DNA of 64,000 nucleotides from Chthoniobacter flavus. Its GTDB lineage: Bacteria > Verrucomicrobiota > Verrucomicrobiia > Chthoniobacterales > Chthoniobacteraceae. Where the stretch lies: contig CAMAUX010000015.1 in NCBI GenBank assembly GCA_945861435.1, positions 1 through 64,000 on the forward strand. Direction: 5' to 3'. The notes under the pieces are model-generated. The model was not told the origin of the DNA, made no database searches, and saw only the letters and a list, made by a program, of their open reading frames with translations. Shown here piece by piece: positions 20,049-30,264 of this stretch; positions within the stretch are counted from its first letter, which is position 1, and the number at the start of each line of letters is the position of its first letter. The position numbers and the translations under genes were made by a program.

Positions 20049-21062
20049 ATGCGCTCACCCCTCCCCTCCCACTTCCCGACCACATCGGTCCTCCTTTCCC
20101 TCCTTCTGGCCTGCACACAGACCACCCACGCCAGTCCCCCAATCGAGGCCCCGCTCAACATCGCCCAGTCAGTCGCCGCCCGACAAAAACTCAAACTCCG
20201 ACCACTTCCCGAAGACACCGCAGAACCCGCCGTCCCAGAAATCTTCCGCGACGAAACCAAGGACCTCGGCCCCCAGTTCATCATGGCTCCCGTCCGACGC
20301 TCCTCCCTCTTTGAGGCGGTTGCCGACGTCCAATACTTCCACACCTCCAACGCCCTCCTCTCAGAGAACGCCAGGCGCGAAACCAACATCCTCTTCTCCA
20401 CCGCCTCCTTCGCTTTCACCCCGGCCCCCATTGCCTTCGGCGACACCAGCCTCGAGCTCCGGGCCGGCCTGCGCGAACAGCTCTACAACTACAGCCTCAG
20501 CTCCACCGAGAACCAACTCAACAACCTCGACTTCGCCGTCAGCACCCTCTTCCTCGGCGGCTCCTACCAACTCCCCAACCACTGGAGCGCTTCACTCGGC
20601 ATCGATTACAACCGCTACCTCAGCGCAGAAAACCGCTTCACCGAATTCTACACCGAAGCGCTCCCGCAATGGGCCCTCGCAAAAGTCATCGAGATCAACG
20701 AACGCAATTTCATCACCCTCTCCTACGTCGGCGCGTGGCACCTCACCTCCACGGACCCCAACCCCTCCCCCAACATCAACGACCGCACAGACTCCGTCCT
20801 CCTCCTCGCCTCCGCTCACCAACTCTCCGACAACCTCGTCCTCCAGCCCTTCTACCGCATCCAACACTCCCACTACTGGAAAAACAGCGACCGCAACGAC
20901 CTCTACAACACCCTCGGCCTCTCCCTCTCCTTCATCCTCAACGACTGGAGCAGCATCCGCGCCTTCTCCACCTACGAGACCCGCGATTCCAGCGACCCTC
21001 TCATCCCCGATTACCGCAAGTGCGACACCGGCCTCGGCCTCAGCGTCGCCATCAAGTTCTAA
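20049..21062 (+). CDS. Secreted outer-membrane beta-barrel-like protein
   Basis: Signal peptide; alternating aromatic strands to C-terminal LGLSVAIKF. Confidence 0.65.
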   Translation: MRSPLPSHFPTTSVLLSLLLACTQTTHASPPIEAPLNIAQSVAARQKLKLRPLPEDTAEPAVPEIFRDETKDLGPQFIMAPVRRSSLFEAVADVQYFHTSNALLSENARRETNILFSTASFAFTPAPIAFGDTSLELRAGLREQLYNYSLSSTENQLNNLDFAVSTLFLGGSYQLPNHWSASLGIDYNRYLSAENRFTEFYTEALPQWALAKVIEINERNFITLSYVGAWHLTSTDPNPSPNINDRTDSVLLLASAHQLSDNLVLQPFYRIQHSHYWKNSDRNDLYNTLGLSLSFILNDWSSIRAFSTYETRDSSDPLIPDYRKCDTGLGLSVAIKF

Positions 21063-21159
21063 ACCCACCATCACGGGCCGCCGCACCCGGATGCATTAGA
21101 ATCTCTCTCTGCGCTTTGATCGCAGAATACTCCTCGGGGACACGCCAGTCTCCCCACTC

Positions 21160-21695
21160 ATGACGCAGCTCCCCACCAGCCTCCACTATGCTCTGGGTGC
21201 AGCCGCCATCCTGCTCCCCCTCTGGCTCCTCCATCTCGGCGCCCTCCTCCTCATCGCCGCGCCCCTCCTCTTCTTCGCACGGCACCGCGTCGATTGGACA
21301 CTCTACGACCTAGCAGCCCGTCGGACTAAGGCCATTTTTGAGCGAAATCACCAATTTTTTACCATCAAATCACCTTGCCTGAAAATTAGAGGTGCCTTAA
21401 CGGGCATTTTAGAGCGTTGATTTTAGTACGCATACGTAAGTCCGACAGGCTCCTAGCCACCCTCATCGCTCCCATCGTCGTCTGGAGCACCCTCATGCTT
21501 TGCTCAAGCTCGGGCAAATCCCTCGGCAACCTCATCGAGGGACTCCTGCTCACCGCCCTCACTCTGCTCGCCCCTCTTCTGCGCGTAACCCTCGGCAACC
21601 GCTTCAACCAAAGACGGCTCGCGATCGACCTCCTCCTGCTCCTCTCCCTCACCGCCGTCTCCATCTGGGCCTTCGTCCCGCCTATTGCAGAGTAA
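21160..21695 (+). pseudogene. Small membrane-protein gene interrupted by a MITE
   Basis: Removing 21314-21456 (element plus one CTAG) gives an uninterrupted ~130-aa ORF ...RVDWTLYDL|ATLIAPIVVWSTLM... Confidence 0.85.
21314..21452. mobile_element. 139-bp MITE, TIR ~CAGCCYGTCGGACT, CTAG target-site duplication
   Basis: CTAG|CAGCCCGTCGGACTAAGG ... CGTAAGTCCGACAGGCTC|CTAG; inverted termini; no coding capacity; AT-richer than flanks. Confidence 0.88.
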
Positions 21696-21814
21696 TCTGC
21701 GCACCCCGGCCACCCCTCCTTTCCATCACCACGCGCCACCACTTCAAGCCACTCCCCTTCACGATCATCCCAAGTGCGGCCCCCTTGCCCACCACACCGC
21801 AGACCCCAGCCCAA

Positions 21815-22963
21815 ATGGTCCTCCCCCCAGTCGCCCAAACCCTCGCCAGCCTCGTACGCATCAACAGCGTCAACTCCGCCTACCCCGGCGGCCCGGGTGA
21901 AACAGAGATCGCCTCATGGATCCGGCACTTCTTCGAGCAGCGCGGCATCGAGGTCTGGGAACAGGAGGTCTTCCCAGCACGCCCCAACATCATCGCCCGC
22001 ATCCCTGGCCGCGATCCTTCGCGCCGCATCATCCTCGAGGCACACACCGACACGGTGTCCGTCCAAGGCATGACCATCCCCCCCTTCGAACCCCTTGTCC
22101 AAAATGGGCGCCTCCACGGCCGCGGCAGCTGCGACACCAAGGCCGGCCTCGCCGCCATGATACACGCCATCACCTCCCTCCATGAAGACCGCATCACCCC
22201 GCCCTGCGACGTCTGGCTCGCAGCCGTCGTCGACGAGGAATTCTCCTACCGCGGGGTCGTCAAACTTTGCGAGGGACTCAACGCCGACGCCGCCATCGTC
22301 GCCGAACCCACGGGCCTGCGCGCCGTCATCGCAAGCAAGGGCGTCCTGCGCTGGCGCATCACCGTCCGGGGGAAAGCCGCGCACAGCGGCAAACCGCACC
22401 TCGGCATCAACGCCATCCATCACATGGCGCGCGTCATCACCGCTCTCGAAGACGATCACCGCCGACTCGCCGACCCCGCCCGCTCGCACCCGCTCCTCGG
22501 TCCGGCCACCCTCAACGTCGGCGTCATCCACGGCGGCGTGCAGGTGAACTTCGTGCCCGACTCCTGCACCATCGAGATCGACCGCCGCCTCCTCCCGGGA
22601 GAAACCGTGCCCGCAGTCCTCGCTCACTACCAAAGCCTCCTCGATTCCCTCCAATCGGAGCACCCCACCCTCGACGCCGTGATGGAGCCACCCATGCTCA
22701 CCGATGAAGCCCTCGAGACCGCGGCCGACTCCCCTCCCGCAAAGCTCGCAAGCATGCTGCTCTCCGAGATGGGGCTCGATGGAACCCTCGCCGGCGTCCC
22801 CTTCGGCAGCGATGCCAGCAAGCTCTCGAGGCAAGGCATCCCCAGCCTTGTCTTCGGTCCGGGCAGCATCGACCAAGCACACGCAGCCACGGAATTTGTA
22901 GAAATCCACGAGGTCGAAAAAGCACTCGAATTCTACCGCAACTTCATCCTCCGCTTCCACTAG
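21815..22963 (+). CDS. M20-family peptidase/deacylase (ArgE/DapE-like)
   Basis: EAHTDTVSVQ, GRGSCDTKAGLAAMI, VVDEEFSYRG, VVAEPTGL, GKAAHSGKPHLGINAIHHM. Confidence 0.93.
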   Translation: MVLPPVAQTLASLVRINSVNSAYPGGPGETEIASWIRHFFEQRGIEVWEQEVFPARPNIIARIPGRDPSRRIILEAHTDTVSVQGMTIPPFEPLVQNGRLHGRGSCDTKAGLAAMIHAITSLHEDRITPPCDVWLAAVVDEEFSYRGVVKLCEGLNADAAIVAEPTGLRAVIASKGVLRWRITVRGKAAHSGKPHLGINAIHHMARVITALEDDHRRLADPARSHPLLGPATLNVGVIHGGVQVNFVPDSCTIEIDRRLLPGETVPAVLAHYQSLLDSLQSEHPTLDAVMEPPMLTDEALETAADSPPAKLASMLLSEMGLDGTLAGVPFGSDASKLSRQGIPSLVFGPGSIDQAHAATEFVEIHEVEKALEFYRNFILRFH

Positions 22964-22972
22964 CCACCGCGC

Positions 22973-24130
22973 TCACAACGAGCCCCGCCCACCGACGCGA
23001 ACCGTTAACCCTCTCCCCAGCAACGCCGCCAGCACCCCAAGAAACCGCCCCACATCCTCCCGCGTGTTGTAACCGTGCACCGACACCCGGATCCGCCCCG
23101 CACTGTGCATCGCATGGATCCCCTCCCGCACCAACCCCGCCTGCAACTCCCCGCTCTGCGGATGCTGAAAGGAAAGAATCCCGCTCCCATTCCACCGGCA
23201 CATCGGCTCCACGCCCATCGCCCGCAATCCTGCATCCACCTCCCTCACCAGCGGATCGGCATGCGCCGCAATCGCCGCCACGCCCACCTCCTCCAGATAC
23301 CGCAACGACGCATTCAACGCGTAGAGCGCCACGAAATTCGGCATCCCCACGGAGAAGCTCGCCGCACCCTTGCGTGACACCGCGCGCTCGAACCGGTCCG
23401 CATCAAACGCGTTCTCCAGATGCAACCATCCGCCCGCACGCGTGGTCAGTCTCCCCGCCCCTGCAGCGGGAATGCCGATAATGCAGCCCCCATGAATCCC
23501 AAGCGTCCACTTGTGCGTGCTTGAGATCACGATGTCCGCACCCTCGCAGTCCAGCACCACACGTCCCAGCGCCTGCGTGATGTCCACCGCGATGATCGCG
23601 TGCGGTGCCATTCGCCGCACCATGTCCCGGAACGGCGCCCAGTCGATGCGATGCCCATTATAAAAACTCACCAGCGACACCTGCACGAGCCTTGTGCGTT
23701 CGTTGAGCAGCGGCGCCAGAGCGGCCGCATCAAGCGCCCCCTCCACCGCCCGCCAAAGCCGCAGCACCGGCGCTTTCGCCGCCCTCATCCACGGCGTCAC
23801 TCCCGCGGGGAAATCCAGATCCGATGCCACCACCTCATCCCTCTCATCAAGCTCCAGCGCACTCGCAAGGAGGTTGTAAGCCTCCGAACTGCACGAGCAA
23901 AACGACACCTCCGCGGCCTGTAAACCGAGCATCCGAGCCGACACCTCCCGGCACGCCTCCACCGCCCCAAAGTGCCCGTCTCTCCCCTTCATTCCCAAGA
24001 GCTTGTCCCGCCAGTACGCCTCCACCGCCTCGCCCGTGCAACGAGGCGGAATACTCTCTGCAGCCGTGTTCAGATAGGTGATCCCGCTAAGCGCGGGAAA
24101 GTCGCGAAGACGCGTGGACTCAGTAAGCAT
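22973..24130 (-). CDS. Class V aminotransferase family protein
   Basis: YLNTAAESIPP, VDITQALGRVVLDCEGADIVISSTHKWTLGIHG (PLP lysine region). Confidence 0.92.
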   Translation of the reverse strand: MLTESTRLRDFPALSGITYLNTAAESIPPRCTGEAVEAYWRDKLLGMKGRDGHFGAVEACREVSARMLGLQAAEVSFCSCSSEAYNLLASALELDERDEVVASDLDFPAGVTPWMRAAKAPVLRLWRAVEGALDAAALAPLLNERTRLVQVSLVSFYNGHRIDWAPFRDMVRRMAPHAIIAVDITQALGRVVLDCEGADIVISSTHKWTLGIHGGCIIGIPAAGAGRLTTRAGGWLHLENAFDADRFERAVSRKGAASFSVGMPNFVALYALNASLRYLEEVGVAAIAAHADPLVREVDAGLRAMGVEPMCRWNGSGILSFQHPQSGELQAGLVREGIHAMHSAGRIRVSVHGYNTREDVGRFLGVLAALLGRGLTVRVGGRGSL

Positions 24131-24141
24131 GGGGAGGTTCT

Positions 24142-25434
24142 TCAGACCATCACAGGCGGCTCGTTCCTCCGCCAGAAAAGCTTCATCGCCACCACGCCCA
24201 GCCACGGCGCCAACCCGGCAACCACCAACCCCGCGTCATAGCTCCCAGTGCGATCCACCAGCATCCCAAAAAAACTGTGCATCGGCGACGTCACCGCCCA
24301 CACCCACAGGCTCAGCAATCCGGTGAGCCGCCCCACATGCGCCGCCGACAGTTCCTGTACAAAACTGTAATAACACGGGAAGAGCGCCAACGCACCCGCC
24401 CCCACCACAAGCAGCACCGCGAGCAGCGGCCACCCTTTTCCCAGCCACGGAATCCACACGCTGAACGAGGTGAGAAAGCAGGCGCCCGCATACACCGTGC
24501 GCCGCGCGTCATGCGCCGAAACCGCCCACCGCCGCACCAACCACAGCGACACCAACCCCGCCGTGATGCAGCCCGCATCTGTCGCCAGGAAATACAGCGA
24601 GTTGAAATCCAGCGCCCCCTTCTCCGGATATCCGCGCCCCGTCTGCAGAAACTTCATCAGCCACACCCGGTACACATGCCACACCGCCTGCGCCCCCAAG
24701 ATGAGCAGCGCCACCGCCCAGAAACGTCCACTGCGCAGAATCCCACCAAGACCGCTCTGCCCCAAGCCACCCATCCCAACCCCACCCGCAACACCCGCCG
24801 CATCCCAGCCACCACGCGTCATGGATGCACCCCGCAACCCGCCCGGACGCAGGAACACCAGCCATGCAGCGACCCAGAGAAACCCCACGCCGCCCACCGC
24901 CACAAACGCCATGCGCCAGGAACCAGGCTGCTCGGTCATCATCAGCTTCATGATCTGCGGCGTGATCACCGCACCGATCGAAGCGCCACTCTGCAGCACG
25001 CTATTGCCCATCGTGCGGTCCTTTTCATCCAGCAACGCAAACGTCGTCTTCAATGCGCACGGCCAGTGTCCGGCCTCGAAAAATCCCAGCAGCGAGCGAC
25101 ACACAATCAATCCCCAGAACCCCTCGCTCCAACCCGCCACCACCCCCATCAACGACCACGCCCCAAGCACCACCGGGTACAGCAGGTAAACCCGGAACCG
25201 GTCCGCTAAAAAACCGAACACCAGCGACCCCGCTGCAAACGCCCAGCCAAAAGCCAGTTCAAGGTGCCCGTACTGCGCATCGCTCAGACCCAACTCCTTC
25301 GTCACCCGCACCGAGGCGCTCGCGAGCGTCACCCGATCCATGTAGTTGATCGTCGTCGCAAGCAGAAGCAATCCGGTCACCCACCACTTCCATGACCCGG
25401 AACCGAAACGGGAACTGGTCGCATTACTGCTCAT
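24142..25434 (-). CDS. MFS transporter
   Basis: NYMDRVTLASASVRVTKELGLSDAQYGHLELAFGWAFAAGSLVFGFLADRF. Confidence 0.93.
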   Translation of the reverse strand: MSSNATSSRFGSGSWKWWVTGLLLLATTINYMDRVTLASASVRVTKELGLSDAQYGHLELAFGWAFAAGSLVFGFLADRFRVYLLYPVVLGAWSLMGVVAGWSEGFWGLIVCRSLLGFFEAGHWPCALKTTFALLDEKDRTMGNSVLQSGASIGAVITPQIMKLMMTEQPGSWRMAFVAVGGVGFLWVAAWLVFLRPGGLRGASMTRGGWDAAGVAGGVGMGGLGQSGLGGILRSGRFWAVALLILGAQAVWHVYRVWLMKFLQTGRGYPEKGALDFNSLYFLATDAGCITAGLVSLWLVRRWAVSAHDARRTVYAGACFLTSFSVWIPWLGKGWPLLAVLLVVGAGALALFPCYYSFVQELSAAHVGRLTGLLSLWVWAVTSPMHSFFGMLVDRTGSYDAGLVVAGLAPWLGVVAMKLFWRRNEPPVMV

Positions 25435-25550
25435 AAGCGGACGCGCTCTCGCACGGGCCTCGACACAAAGACTGGCGGTGATGCGTGCCGCACAGACTCA
25501 CACCCCCAGCACACCCGGGATTTTCTGCGCATTCGCACGGGACGCGGTCA

Positions 25551-26996
25551 TCACTCAACGCGCTTCACCTTGAAACTGCGGAACTCCACCGGATCGCTGT
25601 GCCCCGCAAAACCAATGAACCCCCGCCGGCGATCCAGTCCCTTGGGCGGGTGCCCAATCTGTGTGCGGTCGAAACTGTCGATGTCCACATCCAGAATCTT
25701 CGTCCCGTTGAGCGTCACCTTGATCCTCTGACCGCGCACTTCGATCTCCTCAAAATTCCACTCACCCACCGGCCGCAGATACCCATGCTTGGCACCCACA
25801 CAGTGATAGAGCGACCCGTGGTACTGATAAGGCTCCAACCCCTTCTTCCCCGCGGCCGCCTGCCTCGCGTTGTACCCATCGCTGTCGATGATCTGTAGCT
25901 CAAGACCGTCCGATGCAGAATGCCCACCCAGCGGTGTGCGCAGCGCGATGCCGTTGTTGCCCGCCGTCGGAAGCTTGAACTCCACACGGATGATCCCGTT
26001 CTCAAACTCCTCCTTCGTCAGAAGATCCCCGCCCTTGCCCGGCTTGCACACAATCGCCCCGTCCTTCATCTGGTAACTGTCCACCGCGCCCTGCCAGTTG
26101 CTCAGGTCGCGCCCGTTCACCTGCTCCACAAACCCCGAGGAATCACTCGCCGCCAATTCCTTGTTCGCCTCCTCCGCCCCTATCTCGCGGATGAACACGT
26201 TGCGCCACCGGATCTCGCTCCCATGCGTCTGCAACTGAATGGGCCCCCTCGGGAACGCGGGGTCAGGAATGAAACCATTCGCCATCTTCGGCGCCGCCTT
26301 CGCATCGGCAACGGCAGCGGCGTCCTTTTTTCCATAAGCCAGAAAGCCCGCCTTCTTGTTCGCGAAAAAATTCTCAAGCGGCGCGTGGTCCACCACCACC
26401 TCGCCGTTGAAGCGCACAGTCACCCGCTCACCAATCATCCTGATGTGAAACCTGTTCCATTCCCCAAACGGCTTGTCCATGAGCTTGGAAGGGTACTTGC
26501 CCTCCTCCCCCTTGTTGTTCCAAAGCCCACCGGATCCCTTGTCCGCGCCCAGCTTGAACTTGGCCTCCTCCGTGAAATCCCAGATCTGCACCTGCGGAAT
26601 CCCGCGCAGATAAATCCCGCTGTCGCCCCGCGGGAGCATCTTGTAGTCCACCCACAACTCGAAGTCCCCGTAGTCCTTCTCCGTCGTGAGATAAAGCCCC
26701 TTGCCGTCGTTCACCAACTCGCCCCCCTCCACCTTCCAGTGCGCCTGGATGTGGTCGCCCTTGTCCTTCCCCGCTCCATCCACCAGCCCTCCCTCCACCG
26801 ACTTCTTCCGGTATTCGGCCGCCTGCACGGCCGTCATCTTCCAGAGATCGTTCGGATCCTGCGTCCCCCACCCGTACCAACCGGAGAGATCCCGGCCGTT
26901 GAAGAGAGCGGTGAAACCAGCGGGCGGCGTATTGTGCTCAGCAAAAACAGGCGTCGCGAGCAGCGTGAGCACTGTCAGAAAATGAGAGATTTTCAT
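25551..26996 (-). CDS. Two-domain DUF1080 (3-keto-disaccharide hydrolase) protein
   Basis: GFTALFNGRDLSGWYGWG..., YGDFELWVDYKMLPRGDSGIYLRG; second GRDLSNWQGA domain. Confidence 0.92.
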   Translation of the reverse strand: MKISHFLTVLTLLATPVFAEHNTPPAGFTALFNGRDLSGWYGWGTQDPNDLWKMTAVQAAEYRKKSVEGGLVDGAGKDKGDHIQAHWKVEGGELVNDGKGLYLTTEKDYGDFELWVDYKMLPRGDSGIYLRGIPQVQIWDFTEEAKFKLGADKGSGGLWNNKGEEGKYPSKLMDKPFGEWNRFHIRMIGERVTVRFNGEVVVDHAPLENFFANKKAGFLAYGKKDAAAVADAKAAPKMANGFIPDPAFPRGPIQLQTHGSEIRWRNVFIREIGAEEANKELAASDSSGFVEQVNGRDLSNWQGAVDSYQMKDGAIVCKPGKGGDLLTKEEFENGIIRVEFKLPTAGNNGIALRTPLGGHSASDGLELQIIDSDGYNARQAAAGKKGLEPYQYHGSLYHCVGAKHGYLRPVGEWNFEEIEVRGQRIKVTLNGTKILDVDIDSFDRTQIGHPPKGLDRRRGFIGFAGHSDPVEFRSFKVKRVE

Positions 26997-27110
26997 GCGG
27001 GGGTGGGTGGGGATTCTTGTGCGGGTGGAGGGTTGTTGCTGAAGAAAGAAAACAGATGCGTCCTGCTTTGAATCAAGGACGGGCTGGGTCGGTAAGGTCG
27101 GACTGGTTCT

Positions 27111-27869
27111 TCACTGCTCCCAACTCCTCCCGTCCCACGCCCGCATCGAATCCACGAGCTTCACCGCGCCTTTGCTGAATACCTCAAACAAAGCCTCCCC
27201 CTTCTCCGCGCTCGCATCGCGCGGATCGCCCACATGCCCGTCCACACTCCGGTCCGGCATCGTCCATCCACGCGCTGCCGGCTCAAACGCCCGCCCAAAC
27301 TCCTGCGGCGGCACGCTGCGGTGATCCTTCACGAGATGCGGCGCGAGACGCAGCACCATCGACGTCTCCCACTCGCACGCATGCCCCATCTCCGTCTGCT
27401 GAAGACCCGGATGCGCCTTGTGCGCTCCGACATCCAGATTCCAGTAGGTGCAGAAAAGCAGTAGCAGATCTTTGCGTTCCCGATGCCGCTGACGCACCTC
27501 AAACACCGCCTGCCTGCCCGGCACATCATTGCCACCGTGCCCGTTGAGAATCAGCAGCCGCTTGAACCCATGCGCGACGAAGTTCTCCAGCAACCCGCAC
27601 AACAGGTCCAGATACACCCGCGGCTCCGCAGACAGCGTGCCCGGGAAATCCATGTGATGATGCGAGTTCCCAAGCCACTGCAGCGGCGCAAACAGCGCGC
27701 ACGATCCCAACGCCACCTCCGCGCGCGCCGCGATCTCCCCCATCAACATCGAGTCCGTGAACACCGGCATGTGGCGTCCATGCTGCTCCAGCGCGGCCAC
27801 GGGAAAAATCACCGGCGTGTCCCGGTCCAGCGCGGCCACATCGGGCCATGTGAGTTCAGCGAGTTTCAT
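27111..27869 (-). CDS. Creatininase family protein
   Basis: [74 protein letters not shown] track extends it upstream through a DUF1501 remnant. Confidence 0.9.
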   Translation of the reverse strand: MKLAELTWPDVAALDRDTPVIFPVAALEQHGRHMPVFTDSMLMGEIAARAEVALGSCALFAPLQWLGNSHHHMDFPGTLSAEPRVYLDLLCGLLENFVAHGFKRLLILNGHGGNDVPGRQAVFEVRQRHRERKDLLLLFCTYWNLDVGAHKAHPGLQQTEMGHACEWETSMVLRLAPHLVKDHRSVPPQEFGRAFEPAARGWTMPDRSVDGHVGDPRDASAEKGEALFEVFSKGAVKLVDSMRAWDGRSWEQ

Positions 27870-28437
27870 GCAATGATCTCCTTCACGACGTGACCTGCCA
27901 ACGTCCGTAAGCCGGAAGTCCCGGCCCGCATAGCGATGGGTGAGTTGTTCATGGTTGAGCCCCAAGAGGCGCAGGATCGTCGCATGCAGGTCGTCGACGT
28001 GCACCTTGTCCTCCCGATCGATATATCCGTAATCATCCGAGGCTCCAAAAGCCATCCCCGGCTTCACCACGCCGCCCGCCCTCCACATCGCGAACCCATG
28101 CGCATGGTGGTCACGCCCGTCCACGCCCTGCGCCGTCGGGGTGCGCCAAAACTCCCCACCCCAAAGCACCAGCGTGTCCTCCAACAATCCACCCGCTTTG
28201 AAATCCGCAAGAAACCCGGCGATGGGCCAGTCCACCTCCGCGACATTCTTGGCGTGTCCCTTGAAAAGCCCGCCGTGGTGGCCCCAATGCACCGAGCCGT
28301 CGCTGTGTGTCACGTGCACAAAGCGCACGCCGCGCTCAAGAAAACGCCGCGCCATCAGGCACTGCCGCCCGAAGTTGCGCGTTACTTCATGGTCCATGCC
28401 ATGGCGCATCTGGGTCGCCTCCGACTCGGCCCGCAGC
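27870..28437 (-). pseudogene. 5'-truncated, frameshifted DUF1501 remnant
   Basis: [29 protein letters not shown]...[17 protein letters not shown]...[32 protein letters not shown]; native-like end [10 protein letters not shown] lies in the shifted frame. Confidence 0.85.
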
Positions 28438-28549
28438 TAGGCACCGATCCCTCCGCCAACCTCGTTACTCAGGACCGCCGTTGAAGAGACAGAGAATCTC
28501 GCCCTACTCATCTCCGCCCCCACACCGCGACGGCAATCCCGCTGAACCG

Positions 28550-29245
28550 CTACAGCTCCAGCGTCCCGCCGATCGGCGGCAGGTGCAGTTCGCAACCAGC
28601 CGCATGGAACGCCGCCTTCGCAGCCGCATGGTCGATCTCCAAAATCGGCCACGTGTCGTAGTGCACCCCGAGCACACGCCCGCACCGCACCAAGCCCGCC
28701 GCACGCACCGCATCCGCGATGCCCATCGTGAAATTATCCCCAATACACAGCGCAGCAAAGCGCAGCCGATTCGCCTCCCCAATGAGCTGCATGTCCAGAG
28801 TCAACGCCGTGTCGCCCGAGTAATAGAAGCTCCCCTCCTCCTCCCGCGCGCTCTCCACCACGAACCCGCCGGGACAGCCGCCCGGCGATCCATCCGGCAG
28901 CGTGCTCGAATGGATCGCACTCACAAATTTCACCCGCCCAAACTCAAACCCAAACGCCCCGCCCGCATTCATCGCATGGACCCGATCCGCGGACACCCCC
29001 TGCTTCTTCACCCACTCGATCACCTCATAACACCCCACCACCATCGCCCCGGTGCGCAGAGCCACCGCAGCCACATCCGCAACGTGGTCAAAGTGCCCGT
29101 GCGAAAGCAGCACGTAATCCGCCGCCACATCCTCCATGCGCACCCCCGAAGCCTTCTCATTCGGGCTGATGAACGGATCAAAAAGCAGATGCCTGCCCGC
29201 AACCTCCACACCAAAGCAGGAGTGGCCGTAATAAGTGACTTTCAT
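28550..29245 (-). CDS. UPF0173-like metal-dependent hydrolase (metallo-beta-lactamase fold)
   Basis: MKVTYYGHSCFGVEVAGRHLLFDPFISPN, LLSHGHFDHVADV, FYYSGDTALT, IGDNFTMG. Confidence 0.93.
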   Translation of the reverse strand: MKVTYYGHSCFGVEVAGRHLLFDPFISPNEKASGVRMEDVAADYVLLSHGHFDHVADVAAVALRTGAMVVGCYEVIEWVKKQGVSADRVHAMNAGGAFGFEFGRVKFVSAIHSSTLPDGSPGGCPGGFVVESAREEEGSFYYSGDTALTLDMQLIGEANRLRFAALCIGDNFTMGIADAVRAAGLVRCGRVLGVHYDTWPILEIDHAAAKAAFHAAGCELHLPPIGGTLEL

Positions 29246-29446
29246 GCGAGCCGGATGCTGCCTCCGCCCGCCCTCGCACGTCCAGCCCTCCTTCCCACCA
29301 ACCCGCCCGCATGCCCAACCCCGTGCAATCGCGAGACCATCACGCGCCATTGCATTCCCCTCTACCCTCCACCTAAATGCGCACGGTCGCCGCAAACCGC
29401 CTGCCTCCACCCCACACCACTTTCCGTGAGCCTCACCCTCGACCGA

Positions 29447-30232
29447 ATGGAACTCAAACTCGTGCTGAACCGCACCGAGCGCGAAACCATCATGGACGCC
29501 ATGCACCCGCACTTGCGCGCCGACGAGAACGCAACCTCCGGCGCTCACTATCCGGTGGTGAGCCTCTACTACGACTCCCCACAGCGCGACTGCTACTGGG
29601 AGAAAGCCTTCGGCCAAACCAGCCGCCGCAAACTGCGGGTCCGCGTCTACGGCACCCTCGACGGCGCGCTGCCGCCCACCTGCTTCGTTGAAGTCAAACA
29701 CAAGTGCGACGGCCGCAACCTCAAACGCCGGGTCCAACTCCCGCTCGCCTCAGCTCTCGCAGTCGCAGCCGGCGGCCCACCCTGCCGCCCCCTCGATCGC
29801 GCCGAACAACGCATCGTCACCGAAGTCCACCAACTCGTGCGCGACCGCGCCTTCGCCCCCTCCTGCTGCATGCGCTACGACCGCCAAGCCTTCGCCGGAC
29901 GCGATCCCCACAACGACCTGCGCGTCACCTTCGACACCCGCATCGCCTACCGTTTCGACCAACTCACACCAGAGCCCGACGACCAACGCTTCAGTCACCA
30001 CCTGCTGCCCGAAGGCTCGGCCGTCCTCGAAATCAAACTCTCGGGCAACGCACCCCTCTGGCTCAGCCAACTCATCGGCCGCAGCGGCGCCCTCCTGCGC
30101 AGCCACAGCAAGTACTGCAGCGCACTGGAACGCGGCGACCACGTCCTGGCCGCACTCGCAAAAACCCGCCCCCGCATCACAGCCACCCAAAACTCCCCCA
30201 CAGCCCCTGCCGGAACGGGCTGTGCCTATTGA
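29447..30232 (+). CDS. VTC-domain protein (polyphosphate polymerase-like)
   Basis: YPVVSLYYDSPQRDCYWEKAFGQTSRRKLRVRVYG, CFVEVKHKCDGRNLKRRV, LRVTFDTRIAYR, VLEIKLSG. Confidence 0.85.
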   Translation: MELKLVLNRTERETIMDAMHPHLRADENATSGAHYPVVSLYYDSPQRDCYWEKAFGQTSRRKLRVRVYGTLDGALPPTCFVEVKHKCDGRNLKRRVQLPLASALAVAAGGPPCRPLDRAEQRIVTEVHQLVRDRAFAPSCCMRYDRQAFAGRDPHNDLRVTFDTRIAYRFDQLTPEPDDQRFSHHLLPEGSAVLEIKLSGNAPLWLSQLIGRSGALLRSHSKYCSALERGDHVLAALAKTRPRITATQNSPTAPAGTGCAY

Positions 30233-30264
30233 CACCACCGCCGCCCACCCCTTTCCTTGACGCC

